The notes under the pieces are model-generated. The model had not been told where the DNA came from and did not search any database. It saw only the letters and a program-made list of their open reading frames with translations. A stretch of 64,000 nt of DNA from Bemisia tabaci (Eukaryota > Arthropoda > Insecta > Hemiptera > Aleyrodidae), in contig NC_092793.1 of NCBI RefSeq assembly GCF_918797505.1, forward strand, positions 76,319,912-76,383,911. The letters are read 5' to 3'. Positions 1 to 14,100 of the stretch are shown one piece after another (the first letter of the stretch is position 1; the number at the start of each line of letters is the position of its first letter). Made by a program: the position numbers and the translations under genes.

Positions 1-1722
1 ATGCTGACCATGATCTTTTGAAAAAGAAGGAAATACTGACATTTAGAGCCTCTGGGACTTACCCAAACAGGATTTTATGTAATTTGACTACACTTCGCAA
101 TAAGAAACCACTACTGTGTAAGAGCACACCCTTTCAACATTCAACATCGGAAGGTATTATGCGATGGTTTGCCAGGAAGAACGCATTAAAAATGACAAAA
201 GAACGACTCATTTAGGTACATGCGTGGAGGAAAACTTCAAAAATCATACGCAGATACGCATTTTTTTCAGTGCGAGATGCCAGCACTGTTGGATACAATT
301 TAACAATCAATGCATTTTTCAGAAAATTGACTGTGTCGCGACAGGAATCCAGCGTTGTCAGATGACAACGCTGGAATTAAATCAAGGTGTGAGAAAAACA
401 TGCAAATCGGTCTCAGTTGGTATCGCATGCGACGAACACTAAGCGAATTGCATTATAACGCCTGCGGATGCAACTATTCGAGCTCTACGGATGTCCATGT
501 TGCATAAGCACGGAGGTGAAGGCGTTTTGACTTTTCAGGCACTCACCGCTTCATCCGCGATGACCACGATGAGGCGCGGCAGGCAGCATTGCGTGCACCC
601 AAGAGGACAGAGCGCCTTCAGTTCATCGCTTATACTACAAAGACACCTCTTTAACACAAATAATCAGTTGCTCTATAGAAATCACTTTTACTACATCGTG
701 ACATCAAATCGAAGCACCAAAGATATACGTACTCACATCCTACGCTTGAGTGCAACCCAACGATCCGAGCTATGTTCCAAATTTGTGCGACGAAGTTCCG
801 AAAAATGCTTTGATTTTTTAAATTTATTACAACGTTACCCACCTGAAATGTTGGCTAGGGCCCCAAATTTACGGATCTAAGAACGACGAATGCGGCACAA
901 TGATTTCTTGGAAAACTTCAGGGAAAATTTCTCGAGTGCGCAACCTAACAAATTTTTTACTTCAAATTTTGCTATGTTTCTGAGTATTTTTCTTTTCTTA
1001 GCGGCTTAAAAGTAGGCAAGAAGTGTCGCTCTTTCAAATAACGGTAGAACTAAATGACTAACTTAATTAGGAATTGGAAAACAATTTATTTACATAATTA
1101 CAATTTCTTTTTACACGTGTGTCCAGTGTGTTAAAACTAGGAAGACTAGATAGTGGATTGCTTCGAAACAAACAAAAAGAAAAAAAAACGATTGAGTGGT
1201 AGAAAAGGCAGTCACAGCAGACTAAATACGTACTTGTACCAAAAAAAAATTTCGGGGCAAAAGTGACAGTTCTCTCTCATTAGGCTTTCCGAAAGAGTCC
1301 ATATATCAAATAACACGAAAAAATATTGAACCTTCATGGAATGAAGATTCCTTTTCTTCGACTGAATTTTGATACAATAAATATTATTTGCACATAACAA
1401 GGTAATGTTTTTTTGGTGTGAATTATCTAGACAAATTTTGTTGAATTAAAGAATTTATTATAAAACTAGTTTATTTTCAGAATTTGCAAGGCAAACCTCT
1501 TTACGGGCCAAATTTGACTGGACTTTAAAAGATAAAATACCACACAAGAGAAAGTCGTCAAGCCTGCCCTGCTCCCGAACAAGCCTAAAAGATACGCTGG
1601 TATGAAGGGAACTGTCAGTCAAGCACCTAAATATTAGAGCTAGTTTTTCAACTGCAAATGAGATCATGAGGAGGAAAAATCTTTTCATCACAAAATGAGA
1701 TCATAAAAAGAATAAATTGTAA
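1..1722. other. 3' flank / probable 3' UTR side of the receptor gene, no coding region seen
   Basis: AT-rich sequence without a convincing gene; frames such as 491-880 show no family or splice context. Two AATAAA hexamers on the minus strand (1454-1459 and 1470-1475) could serve the receptor mRNA, giving a 3' UTR of about 450-480 nt. Sequence near 491-540 resembles a short stretch near 34770-34810 and is probably a dispersed repeat. Confidence 0.4.
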
Positions 1723-1890
1723 CCAGACATTGGCGGATCCAGCAAATTGGCAACATTATTTCTCTCCATTTAAACCTATGGAAATGTATCGATTCTTGAA
1801 GGGGCCAGGTGCTCCGACAGGAATCGATTATTTAGCATAGGTTCAAATGAAGGGAATCCAGTTTTGCCAAATTGCTGGATCCGTCTCTGG
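1723..1890. repeat. ~165-bp palindromic MITE (family A, copy 1), in probable 3' UTR
   Basis: Terminal inverted repeats run CCAGA...TTGGCGGATCC inward to a CCATTTAAACCTATGG-like core, and the two halves pair. Further copies lie at 42981-43145, 50311-50474 and 62800-62963. It sits 40 bp after the stop codon of the receptor gene. Confidence 0.8.
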
Positions 1891-1931
1891 TCATAGATGA
1901 GATCACGATTGAGATATTGTTGTCATGCAAC

Positions 1932-2197
1932 TCACATAAAATGCCTTTCAACGTTAAGGTTGTTGAAACTAAAAGATGAGAGGGGGGGTTGAGGGTTATT
2001 GTGGTTGCTTAGGACGGTAACATCAGGAGGTGGGGGCGGCAGTGGCCCTGGAGGCACAAAGTAGTGGAGAGGCAGCAAAGTTTGCTCATGGTCGAAAACT
2101 TCATGCGAGCCTACGCCCGGATAACGGTGCAGCGAGTCATGCACCAGTTTGGTGCGACTCAAAGAATGGCAGTATGGAGATTCAACAGGCATCGTAT
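1932..2197 (-). CDS. Exon 16: C-terminal cytoplasmic tail with proline-rich segment and stop
   Basis: The acceptor is TTTTTTCCAG at 2207-2198; the exon starts with 2 nt that complete a GAT codon and reads 87 residues to TGA at 1934-1932. It contains MPVESPYCHSLSRTKLV, a proline run PPGPLPPPPPD (SH3-ligand type, inference) and ends NVERHFM. Sns and Hbs tails are known to signal through adaptor proteins that bind phosphotyrosine and proline motifs. Confidence 0.72.
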
Positions 2198-5100
2198 CTG
2201 GAAAAAAAAATAAATAAATAAAAAAATAAAACGAGGTGAAGGAAAATAAATATTACTCCAGATTATCAAAACTAATTTTTTGAAGGACCTAATTATTTTT
2301 TTGAATATTTCAGAAACGTATACAACTCGAAACCAAAATGACGTTGATAGTTTTAATTCAAAACATCCAAATTTTAAAAATGTCACACCCAAGAAGCACA
2401 GTGCAACGAATATGTTGAAATTAAATCGCAATTTGATTAATACAATAAAATTGTAATTTTTTACCATTAAATTGCGATATGTTTACATCATTAGTCGATT
2501 TATGCCGACTTTAAGCAATCAAAAAAATGAGCCCTTCATGTGTCAGAATGATAGGCAATATGCAATGAAATGAAAAATTGCAACTGATTTTAATTTTATT
2601 ACAATAAGTTTCAATAAATGGAACCCCTTCAAACAGGAGCTAGGCAACATACTCAACACTCAGTGGAATTGCAATATTTTTACTGTGTAATCGCTACTTG
2701 TAGCAATCCTGCAATCTTTTGTATTATCTGCTGGTAAAACAACTTAAATTGGACTGCGTTAAGTAAACATGAACCGAGCCACGTCAGCTATTGCCACATA
2801 TAATTGAAAAAGTTGATATTTTACATAAAAACGGTTGTGCAGATTTTTTAACAAACAATAAAATTTTTGCATTCCTCAAAATTTTTAAATAAAAATCCGC
2901 ACGAACGTTATCTTGTAAAAATTTTCAATTGCTCAGTTAAATTTGGCGATATAGCTGACGTGGATTGATTCTTTTCTGCTAAACGCGGTCCAATACGGAA
3001 TTGAAATAATAAAATAAATCTCACAGAGATATAAAATAAAAGAGGCGAATAATGCATTTCCGAGTGCCTGTCCATTTCCTCAGGACGGATTCCGATAAAA
3101 CTTTCTGCCTCCTATGTTGCCGCCTAGGAATTTTAAAAATCAATTATCCAGCCTTTCCTGATCAAATTAACCAAACCAAATCTTCCCGATTTTTATTTAT
3201 TTCCATCCATTCCACAGTATCGAATTTACACATCTATCCCTGAAGTTGATTAAAATATCGCCGAGTGTTCGATTACGTATGACTTTCGTAAATAGTTGAC
3301 AACAGGTGAATTCTCAGTACGTTCGAGTTTATTATTTCGATTCCATACACTGAAAAAAAAGTCCGGTCGTAAAAACCAAAGGTTAACAAACAGTTATCCC
3401 TAAAAGTGGCGGAAGTTGAAATCCGCTGATAACACAGACACGCATGGGCTTCAATTACAAAATTTAATTGTTGATGCTTTGCTCTCGGTTGGATCTTTTA
3501 TACCGAACCGCATGAAAGATAGGAAATGTTCTCACCACGATTTGGACTCCTTTGACCTCTCCTCATAGTGCCAAAACTGTATTCACAATTCCAATTCAAG
3601 TAAGGGTAGTGCCCTGCGTAACTATTCTGGAACCTGTGGCACATTGTGGCAGCGATTTTCCTATTTTCATTCTGTAAAGATCAAAATACAACTTTGAAAT
3701 GTACCAAAACCTGAGGACACCTTCAACATTTTCTGACAAAATTGCATACCTAAGGATTACCCAGACTAAGGACTAGAGAATCTTAATTGAATATTCCGTC
3801 TTCAAATCGGATTCATGATTTATAAAATTAATGATTGATGAAACTAAAGAATTAATTTTTAGAGAGAATTCTGACCAATCTGTTTCCTCATGTGCATGTT
3901 TAAAAATTGATTTTTTGATCGAGGTATAATAAACAGATGTATATTTTCTTTGAAGCGAGTATTTTTGATTCACGTTGAAGGTATTGGTAGATCGCTATTT
4001 CTTTCATTAATATGATGTCTCACCAAGCATCATTTGATACGCAAGAATTCATAAAACAAATTCAAGCAATTTCCAATAACCTCCAGATAATCAGGAGCTT
4101 TCAAAGCTTTGAAAAAAAGTCAACATCAAGCACTTTCTACAGCTGCAACAACCATGTTGATACCTACATTTTTTTTTCATTTTCTGAACTGAAATTTATC
4201 GTAAAAAATGGAAGTAATTCCACACAGAAAACCTGAATCTACTCCTTAGCGAAAAAATAAAATCTTCTAAAAAGACAAGATTCAACTCGAGAGAAACTTT
4301 CAAGACTTCATCATGATTCTAGTTAGGATACATTTCCCCGTAAAAAAACTTGCGGACATTATTGCTATGAAACTATGTTTGGTTCATTATTTGATGCGGT
4401 ATTATTTTGGGATTTACTTACGGTGATATCGGGATTTGGGTCGGTGAAAGTTTCACTTTTCTCCGATATACTACTCAGTGTTTCTGTCGTCCCTGTTCCT
4501 GTGAAAAGGCTCGGAGATGTGAACATTTCTAATGAATTTGTTTTACCAGATACTTGCTTTTCTTTCCCTGAAAATTCAGGCACAGTAAATGAATTATTTT
4601 TTGGAGAGCAATTAACTTGAAAGAAAATAATATGTAGGATCCCTAAAAATCTTAAAAGATTAATGTTCGTAACCTAGGACAATTTCATAAAGAAAAGAGT
4701 GTTGGTGGAGTACGTGCTATGAGAGTTCCAAAATGCCACAAGGTATGATTGTATAGTAAAGCTGGGGAGTGCCCCTGGACCCCCGGTTCCTAGCTTCGCG
4801 CTGAATTTGCAGCTCGCTCCGCGGGCGCCCTTCATAGCATATATCTTTAACCCTTACCTGCTCAGTGGTCAGTCACACTGACCACCTTTTTAAATAATTA
4901 TTCCTGGCCGTGTTTGCGCCATATACTCTTACCAACCATGTAGTTATACTCGGGGTATGGTCCAGAATATGAAAAAAAATATTTCAAAGCAATGTCACGT
5001 TGGCAATATTGCTTTATCATTAGTTGTTTACCGCGAGTTCGTTGGAGGTTAGGTCCCGCCGGCGTTCCCTCCAATTTTCCGGTTGTAGGTTAGTTGTACG

Positions 5101-8100
5101 CCTCAAATGGTCATGGATTAGTGGCGGAATATAAAGTTAGAAGACTTTGCTGTAAGAAACTCCTTTGGTAAGTAAAAAATTCAAAAGTTTTGATTATTTA
5201 ATTCATGCTGGAACATGGTGGTTAGTATGACTGACCACCAAGCAGGCGGCTAGAAGCTGGCACTGGATACTTGTTGCTGAGTGGATTCACCCTCACCTCA
5301 TTGTGGCGATTTATTTAATTTATTTGTCTCAAACTTACTACACAAATAATTACATGACCTCCAGGTAATCAAACTTTCAATCTTTCACAAATTATTTTCC
5401 ATCTTTGATCATATTTGACAGAATTCATGTCAATCTCAAGCTTCGGTATAGTGTTGCGCAGTGTTTTGTTTCGGGGTGTTTTGATTTTTCAACCTTTACC
5501 AGTTTATCTGATTTTCGTATGCTTCTTGTGCAGACAACATTTTTAATATGGATAACGTAACGGACGAAGAGATAGAGCAGCTCCTGGCAGAGATTCCCAG
5601 TGATAATGAATCAGAGACCGATCCGGAACCAGACAGCGAGGATGATAATGTCATAACTCCCAGATCTTCAGCTCTTCGTAAACTCACTCCAAAGAGTTCC
5701 AGCACAGGCAAAACCAGGTGCACACCCATTTCATCAGGTAATAAAAGACGTTCAATAAAAACTTACAGTCCAAATCGGCCTTGTGCGGACCCTTCACTAG
5801 TACCATCAAGAAGAGGCGCTAGAATCCGTGTCCCAAGGAAGCCTTTCACATTTAGTGAACCAACCAAAAGTGACTCGCCTTTAGATATAGAGATGCTCTG
5901 TGTGCCTTTAGACAACATTACAGAATTTAACGTTGCAGAATCCAACGCAGAGGAATGTACCACTGCAGAATTTTTAGAACCTGTCGCAGGGCCCTCGACC
6001 GCTGCAGAAGTTTTTGAGCCCATCGCAGGGCCCTCGACCGCTGCAGAATTTTTAGAGCCCATTGCTGAGCCCGCTCCCGGGCTTGATGATAGCTTCATAC
6101 TAGATGTTTTCTTACCGGAAGAGATACCTCAAATCGACGATGATAATGAGGCTCAGTACACGGCTGAGGAAGATGTGCCGCTATCTGTACGATTAGCAGG
6201 CCCTTGGAGGGACAATCCAGAACCACCGGTCGTAAAAGAATTTTCAGAGCCTGTGGGTTTTACATGGCCTCATTTGATTGAAACCCCAACCGATTATTTC
6301 AATATAGTTTGGCCAGACTTACTTATTCAAACAATTGTATTTCAAACAAATCTTTATGCTACGCAAAGAGGCAAGCCATTTTTACCAGTAACAGACACAG
6401 AAATTAAACAATTCTTGGCGATAAACCTGCTCATGGGCATAAAAAAACTACCATCTTACAGAGACTACTGGTCTGCTCATTTAGAACTTCGAGATCATTT
6501 CATTGCCTCTTTGATGCCGCAAAAAAGATTTTCTTGGATCCTTGGAAATCTTCATCTGAATGATAATACTCTTGCCCCCAAAAAAGGGGAAGATGGTTTC
6601 AATAAACTCTATAAGTTACAGCCGATGCTTGATATTTTGACCACATCATTTCTCCATGACATGAACCCTAGTCGAGAACAATCTATTGACGAGTCAATGA
6701 TTCGCTTCAAAGGGAAATCAAGCCTGAAGCAGTACATGCCCAAGAAGCCCACAAAACGGGGCTACAAGGTCTGGGTTAGGGCAGACAGCTCTGGATACTG
6801 TTGTGAATTTCAAATCTATACAGGCAAAGCTGACAGTCCAGAGAAAAATTTGGGTAAGAGAGTCGTCCAAGACCTTACGCGTCGTCTTGCTGGAAAAAAC
6901 CACATTGCATATTTTGATAATTATTTTGCTGGGTATGAGCTGGTGAAAGAGTTATTGACTGATAAGATTTATGCATGTGGCACCATTATGAAAAAAAGAA
7001 AACATCTTCCACAACTACCTGGGTATGAAAATGATGAGCGCGGTGAATATGTCTGGAAAGCAGACACAAATGGAATCTCTTTCATGCGCTGGAAAGATGC
7101 AAAAGATGTGCACCTTATTTCATCGGTCCACGACCCAAGAATGAGAACATCAGTCAGTCGGAAACAAAAAGATGGGACAGCACAAAATATTCCATGCCCC
7201 ATGGCAGTAAAGGATTATAATAAGCACATGGGCTATGTCGATCGAATGGATCATCTGAAAACGCTGTATGAGATTGACCGCCAGTCAAACAAGTGGTGGC
7301 ATCGCATTTTTTTTTATTTTCTAGACATTGCTGTGGTGAATAGCTATGTGATGTTCAAATCTCAGTCTGAAGGTTCCTCGCTAACAATGAAAAGTTTCCG
7401 CATGGCTGTTGCTTCAGGACTTAGCGGTGTATCCACACCAGCTGCGCGAGGTAGGAGAGCGACACCACAACCTGTTAGTAAATTCAAACCTATCATTCCC
7501 TTAGAAACTAGGTACACCTCAAACGCACATCTCCCAAAAATTGGTACATTTCGAAGATGTGCACACTGTAGCACAAAAAAAGAAGCGCATCGTTCCCACT
7601 GGGCATGCTCCACTTGCAAAGTGGCATTGTGCTTGGCCCCGACAAGAAATTGCTTCGCCCCGTATCACAGAAAAAATGGAAATGACAGTGATGGAGGAGA
7701 GGACGGAGATGGTGTGGTGGTAGACTGAATTCATGCGACAAGTTTCTGGCATTTACTATCTTTTTCGTTTACATTTTTTTCAAGTATTCATTTTTAATTT
7801 TGTTACCGAAATTTCTATTTATTTTGCGACAAGTTTCTGGCATTTACTATCTTTTTCGTTTACATTTTTTTCATGTATTCATTTTTAATTTTGTTACCGA
7901 AATTTCTATTTATTTTTTTGCACGTGCTCAAATTTTAGGTGCTTGTTTGAACTAAAAGAAATTATTATTCTCAGTTATTATTAAGTTTTTTTTTCAAAAT
8001 TTTCATGACTGTGTTCATTACTTAAATTTCTATTTATTTTTTTGCACGTGCTCAAATTTTAGGTGCTTGTTTGAACTAAAAGAAATTAATATTCTCAGTT

Positions 8101-11100
8101 ATTATTAAGTTTTTTTTCAAAATTTTCATGACTGTGTTCATTACTCAAAATTCTATTTATTTTTTTGCACGTGCTCAAATTTTAGGTGCTTTTTTGAACT
8201 AAAAGAAATTAATATTCTCAGTTATTATTAAGTGTTTTTTCAAAATTTTCAAGACTGTGTTCATTACTATTATTAAGATTTTTTTCGAAATTTTCATGAC
8301 TGTGTTCATTACTTTTAATTTTTGACCAAAATTAGTACTTTACAATTGCTAGTCTCATGTAGGAAAGGACTATTAGGGTTACATTTTGAAAAAAATGAAG
8401 TTATTCATTGAACTACGAGAAATTAATATTCTCAGTTATTTTTAGGTTTTTTTCATAATTTTTATGATTATGTTCATTAATTTTAATTTTTGACTAAAAT
8501 TATTAATTTACAATAGCTAGTCTCATGTGAAAAAGGACTGTTAGCGTTTCATTTTGAAAAAATGGATTTATTTCATTTTGACTAGTCTTTTGTTGCCTCC
8601 TTACTCATCCCAGTTACTCTCATAATGTTCCTAATTTCAAGTTTTTTTTCTGTACTTTTTCTCTTTTTGTACTTTTTTATAATAAATTGTACATTTTTCT
8701 AAGACTAGCTTTACTCAATTTCCAAATAAAGAGACTTTATCACTTACAAACATGCAAGAAGAAGTGAAAAACTTACGAAACCTACCGAGTCAGCATTTAT
8801 ATTTCACTAATAAAGTTAGTATGGAGGGGAAAGGGAAGGGGAAAATTAAAGTAAAGTAGGCAATGCCCGGTGTATAGTTCTGATTAAACTCGTTCAATTA
8901 CGAAATCATAATGTAAAAATGGAAGGATTCCATTCAGCTTTATAATATTTCGTCAACTTCCAGGCAAAGTATCACAAGCGCCATGCGACGTTTAAAAATT
9001 TCCGCCGCCATTTTATTTCTTTACTGAGAAATTGTTGGTTGAATCTGTTCGAAAATTTCACTAAATTTTATCGGCAGCACAAAGAAAATTCGGTATAATT
9101 TTTGGACAGCTTCGTTGAACAATTTCTCAGTAAAGAAATAAAATGGCGGCGGAAATTTTTAAACGTCGCATGGCGCTTGTGATACTTTGCCTGGAAGGTG
9201 ACGATTTCACGATTTAGGTACTCGGGTCAAAAAAAAAAAAAAAAAATGGCGGCGACTTCAGGTGGGAGAAAGTGTGAGCGCAGCGGTTGAGAAGGGACTT
9301 ATTGCCAACCTTTGACGTTTATTACTCCGCCTATTACCGTATTTTTTTTATACCATAGAGGCGTAAGTGTAATTGATGTTTTCAAATCCAATACAGAAAG
9401 TTGGATTTTGTCTACCTTCGGGATGGGAGTAAATCTTACGTTCATATTGGCAAATAAAACCTCATTATCTACATTGGCAAATGATCTGCAACTGACCAAC
9501 GCCATTCGTTTATCTTAATGGCCTCGTGAAGTCTTATGAGAAATGCGCACGAACAAAAACCACGCCATTGCACTGCGTAGATCACTGTGAGATCGCGCGC
9601 AAATTCGCAGGCTGCTCTAATTGGACGTTGCTAGAGCCACGCCTCTTCCCGGCCATCATATCCCGCTCAACCGTTCTACTACTTCTATTCGATCATCAAA
9701 TTAAACCAATCAGAAACACGCACGGACAAAAACCACGCCATTGCCCCGCGCAGATCGCTGTGAAATCGCGCGCAAATTTGCAAACGGCCCTCATTGGACG
9801 TTGGTAGAGCCACGCCTCTTTCCCCCGCACTGACCTCTTCCCTTCCATCTTATCCCACCGCTCAACCGCAACCCGACCCCCGCCATCGGATTGAATCGGA
9901 CCAATCACGCGCAAAGCTGCTCAGTGGCCGTTGCTAGGGCAACGCTTCTTTTCCCCGCGCTAACCCCTTCCCTACCGTCTTATCCCACCGCTCAACGTTG
10001 CCCCTACTCCCGTTATCTGATGAAATCGGACCAACCACGCGCAAAGCTGCTCATTGGCCGTTGCTATAGCAACGCTTCTTTCCTCCGCACTAACCGCTTC
10101 CCTGCAATCTTATCCCACTCAACCATGTCCCTTTATTCCATTCGCTCTTCAAATTATACCAATCAGGAACACGTACGAACAGGACCACGGCATTGCAACG
10201 CGCAGATCGCTGTGATACCTCGCGCAAAGCAAGTTGCTCATTGGACGTTGCTAGCGTCACGCCTCTTTTCCCCGCACCGGCCCCTCCCCTACAATCTTAT
10301 CCCACCGCTTAATCGTTCCCCTACTCTCATCTGATCAAATGGACAGCTTTATGCAATAAGGAACTAGGGTCAAATTTTCGATTTTTTTTTATGATGGATT
10401 CCGTATCAGGAGGGTATTTACTTACTATTGAGAAAAAGAAAATCCTCAAAAACGATTTTTATGCCGCTTCAGCAACCCCGCGAAAATTTGCCGTCGCAGG
10501 ATCACGCGAGGTTCATTTTGCAATTGGGACCTATACTATGGTTCCCTATTGCGTAATGCGAAACTCGGATTTCCCATTTTGCAATTCGGAACTATAGGCA
10601 GACGGAAAAATGCTATCTCGGCATTCTCGGCTCCTGTTCGACCGATCTTGATGATTTTTGGTACCAGGTGGTATTTTTCGACGGGAAACTCGAATTTCTG
10701 GTCAAATTTTGAAAATTCGAAAATCCAAGATGGCGGATGTGGCCTAAAATGCTATCTCGGCTCCTGTTTGATGGATCTTGCTGATTTTTGGTATCAGGGG
10801 GTATTTTTTGACGGGAAACTCGAATTTCTGGTCAAATTTTGAAAATTTAAAAATCCAAGATGGCGGATGTGGCCTAAAATGCTATCTCGGCTCCTGCTCG
10901 ATCGATGTTGCTGAATTTTGGTATCAGGGGGTATTATTGAACGGGAAACTCGAATTTTTTGTCAAATTTTGAAAATTCGAAAATTCAAGATGGCAGATGT
11001 GGCCTAAAATGCTATCCCGGCTAGTGCTCCATCTACCGCGGTGAATCTTGGTACCAGGTAGTAATTTTGGATGGGAAACTCGAATTTCTGGTCAAATTTT

Positions 11101-14100
11101 GAAAATTTGAAAATCCAAGATGGCGGATGTGGCCTAAAATGCTATCTCGGCTCCTGTTTGATGGATCTTGTTGATTTTTGGTACCAGGTGGTATTTTTCG
11201 ACGGGAAAGTCGAATTTCTGGTCAAATTTTGAAAATTCGAAAATCCAAGATGGCGGATGTGGCCTAAAATGCTATCTTGGCTCTTGTTTGATCGATCTTG
11301 CTGATTTTTGGTACCAGGGGGTACCCTAATAGCACACCTAGTTTTAGAGATGTTTTTAAAATGTGTCAATGACACCAAGCCTCATTTCTGAAATGTTTCA
11401 CGTGGCACTTTAAAAACCCGAATGAAGTGTCAAACACGAAGCCACTCTGTGTTCAACATATTCCCATGTCACCACATTTTATTTGTCTGTGAAACATTTG
11501 CAGATTGTGTTACCGAAATGTTTCGAATTCATTTTTTACATATTTGAATGACACACTGGGCAAAGGTCTCCGTTGGCAGTGCATTTTTGACACATTTCTG
11601 ACACATTTGTAAAACAATGAGCCTTTAAACTCAGATTTTCCTCTGATTTTCTAAATGTTCATGACGCATTTTTGGTATAATCACTACAGTTCATGTAATG
11701 TTAAACACCAGCCCACTCTTTGTTGAATACATCTGCATGCATGTCACTACTTCTTATTCGCAGGTACATCTGAATTTCATCCATACAGTAAGTTTAGATT
11801 GGGACCATCTGAAGTCAAGTTTTAGGTGAGGACCAACGTCAGCCTTGTGTTCTTCCACCACCAATCCTAATGAATGTGTGAATTATTTATGATGTTTTTC
11901 TGTACTTTTCTTGAACGCATAGCTCAACCTGCGCTCTAGATGACCTGAATTTTTTGCTTTTATTTTGCAAATGCTACATTCACAGGGTTGCAAAGAAGGG
12001 GAAAAAGAAATTTTGAGTTTAATTAGTGTTTGAGATACTTAGTACGCTTATTTTTCCAAATTATGCATTAATTCGCAGAAAATTTGCTTGAACAACTCAT
12101 ATAGGCCATTTTTGTAAATGCCTGAGATTTCCAAAAAAAATGTCCAAGTTTTCCAAACCAAAACTGCTTCTGCATCATTAGTGATGTTATGTATATTTTT
12201 CTTGACCCATGAAAGCGAAATTTTACCCTGTGTTAACTGTTAAATCAGATATTTCAATGATTTCTTGCTGTACTATCAAATACCCGGGGGCTAAGGAGTA
12301 ATCTCAGGTGATTCTCTCTTATTGGAAATTGAGATGAGACAAGTAATTGTTCATTTTATTCATTTTCAGATGATCAAAGTAGATTGGTTAACTCACTCTT
12401 AGTTCTCCCAATTTTACTGCCATCGCTGACATTGAAAAAAAATTGGAAGCCGTCCAAAATTGAGACAAAAGACGCGTTTTTCCTGCATCGTGAATCACGC
12501 CCTGCAGCACTTGATCGACTGAAAGCGAGAACTGCTTATTTGAGACAGTATCAATTACCACCACAACCCACTCCAGGCCTGATTGGTCCTACGCACAGTC
12601 GCGAAGCCTATGTTGTCATCGGGGATGTTGTTTACGTGTTGGATTCAATTTTGAAAGCGATTGATGTTTGCTGCAAGTTAATGATAACTCTGGATGCAGA
12701 GCCACCAAAAGATTGTACTTTACCTTGGCTCTTCATTCTAGCTTTTCTTTATGGAGTACGCAAAACCGCTGTCATCAAATACCCTGCCTTGATGACTCTC
12801 AAGAATGATCTCGGGCTTTAACAGTTTTTTCTCTGATGCCATTTCAGCTTTTGATATCCATGTCAAAAGCACTTAACTCTTTTCATACTTCCAATTTTGA
12901 ACAATGATTTTTTTAAAGGAAAAACACATCATATTTACTGTAATGATAACAATAATTAACGATATATAATAATCAAACAAATACCAAACCCTCCTCAAAT
13001 GAACAAGCACAATGAACTGATTATCTAGACCTGAATATTACAGGAAAATTAAAGAAAAGTAAAACTTTTTAATTAATCAGTAGCAGTTAAGTTTGGGAGG
13101 ACTCACAACACAACAACATAAATCAATTTTTACCACCTTCGGGCGGTCCTCGTTTTTCAAGATGTTCGTATGTTTTAAATGTAAACGCTCAATGGAATCT
13201 TTAGACGGTCTTTTGGAACATTTCCGACGTATTGAAAAACTTACTGCAACCATTGATCCAGTGAAATGCTGTCACAAAGGTTGCTCTCGCACGTTCACCA
13301 ATCAGCGTTATTTTGTGCGACATTTTTTGAAAGAACATTCCGTTCAAAATGTTCCTAATATTACAGAAAACGAAGAAATGGATATAGTTTCTGACGAGTT
13401 AGGACCAAAACTTTCCTCGTGCTTGAATACTAGTGTAAATGTATTGTGTCCAACATTAGTTTCTCAAAGTCAAGAAGACTTCGAAGGTGGATGCTCCTTT
13501 GATACAAGCGTTTCTAGTGATGATCTGAAAGAAGCCCTAGGACAAAAAGTCTTTGCATTTTGCAGTTCATTATACAGTTCTCCAGGTATCCCATTAGCTC
13601 ATGCACAACAAACAATTAAAAGTACGATTAATCTTGTTGAGTGCATTAATAGTGCCTATAAACAGAATTTATTGAACGAAAGTGCTAACGTGTCAGAAGA
13701 AACTGTTCCAAACATTGTTTCAAGTATGAAAGAAATGACAACATTCGATCGTAGAAGGAGCTTTGAATAAATATAATTCCAACTATAAATGTGAGAACAT
13801 TTTGATGAGAGAAGGGTCTTACTTTGCCCCGGAAGTTAAAAGTTTAGGGTATGTTTTTAAAAGAAGAAAATTTAAGAAAAGATACTGTGTTATCCGCGTA
13901 AAACTCCCCATTGTGCATGTTCAACTGAGGAATGTTCTTCAAAAACTCCTTGAGCAAAAAGGTATATATGTTCTTCCCCGCATACTTCAGTATATGGAGG
14001 CATTAAAGATGGAAGACCAAAGTCTTGAAAACTGTATTCAAGGTAATTTTAATTACGGTTTAATTGCGAGAAATGTTGTTGAAACATACTGGTATCGTTT

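Larger units (their letters stand above)
4847..8720 (+). mobile_element. piggyBac-type DNA transposon
   Basis: The left end is TTAA (4847-4850) followed by CCCTTACCTGCTCAGTGG and a palindromic GGTCAGTCACACTGACC, the layout typical of piggyBac/looper elements. A transposase ORF (5548-7728) and an AATAAA near 8681 follow. An inverted copy of the terminal motif lies at 5217-5247 (GACTGACCACC then AGCAGG). I could not find a matching right TIR plus TTAA, so the right border is an estimate. Confidence 0.75.

Noticed and set aside
491..880. Plus-strand ORF of 129 aa
   Set aside because: No domain, no splice context, and it overlaps dispersed repeat sequence.
5763..6098. Minus-strand ORF of 111 aa
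   Set aside because: Shadow of the repeated acidic N terminus of the piggyBac transposase.
9891..10334. Plus-strand ORF of 147 aa
   Set aside because: It runs through a tandem repeat; the peptide repeats reflect the DNA repeat.
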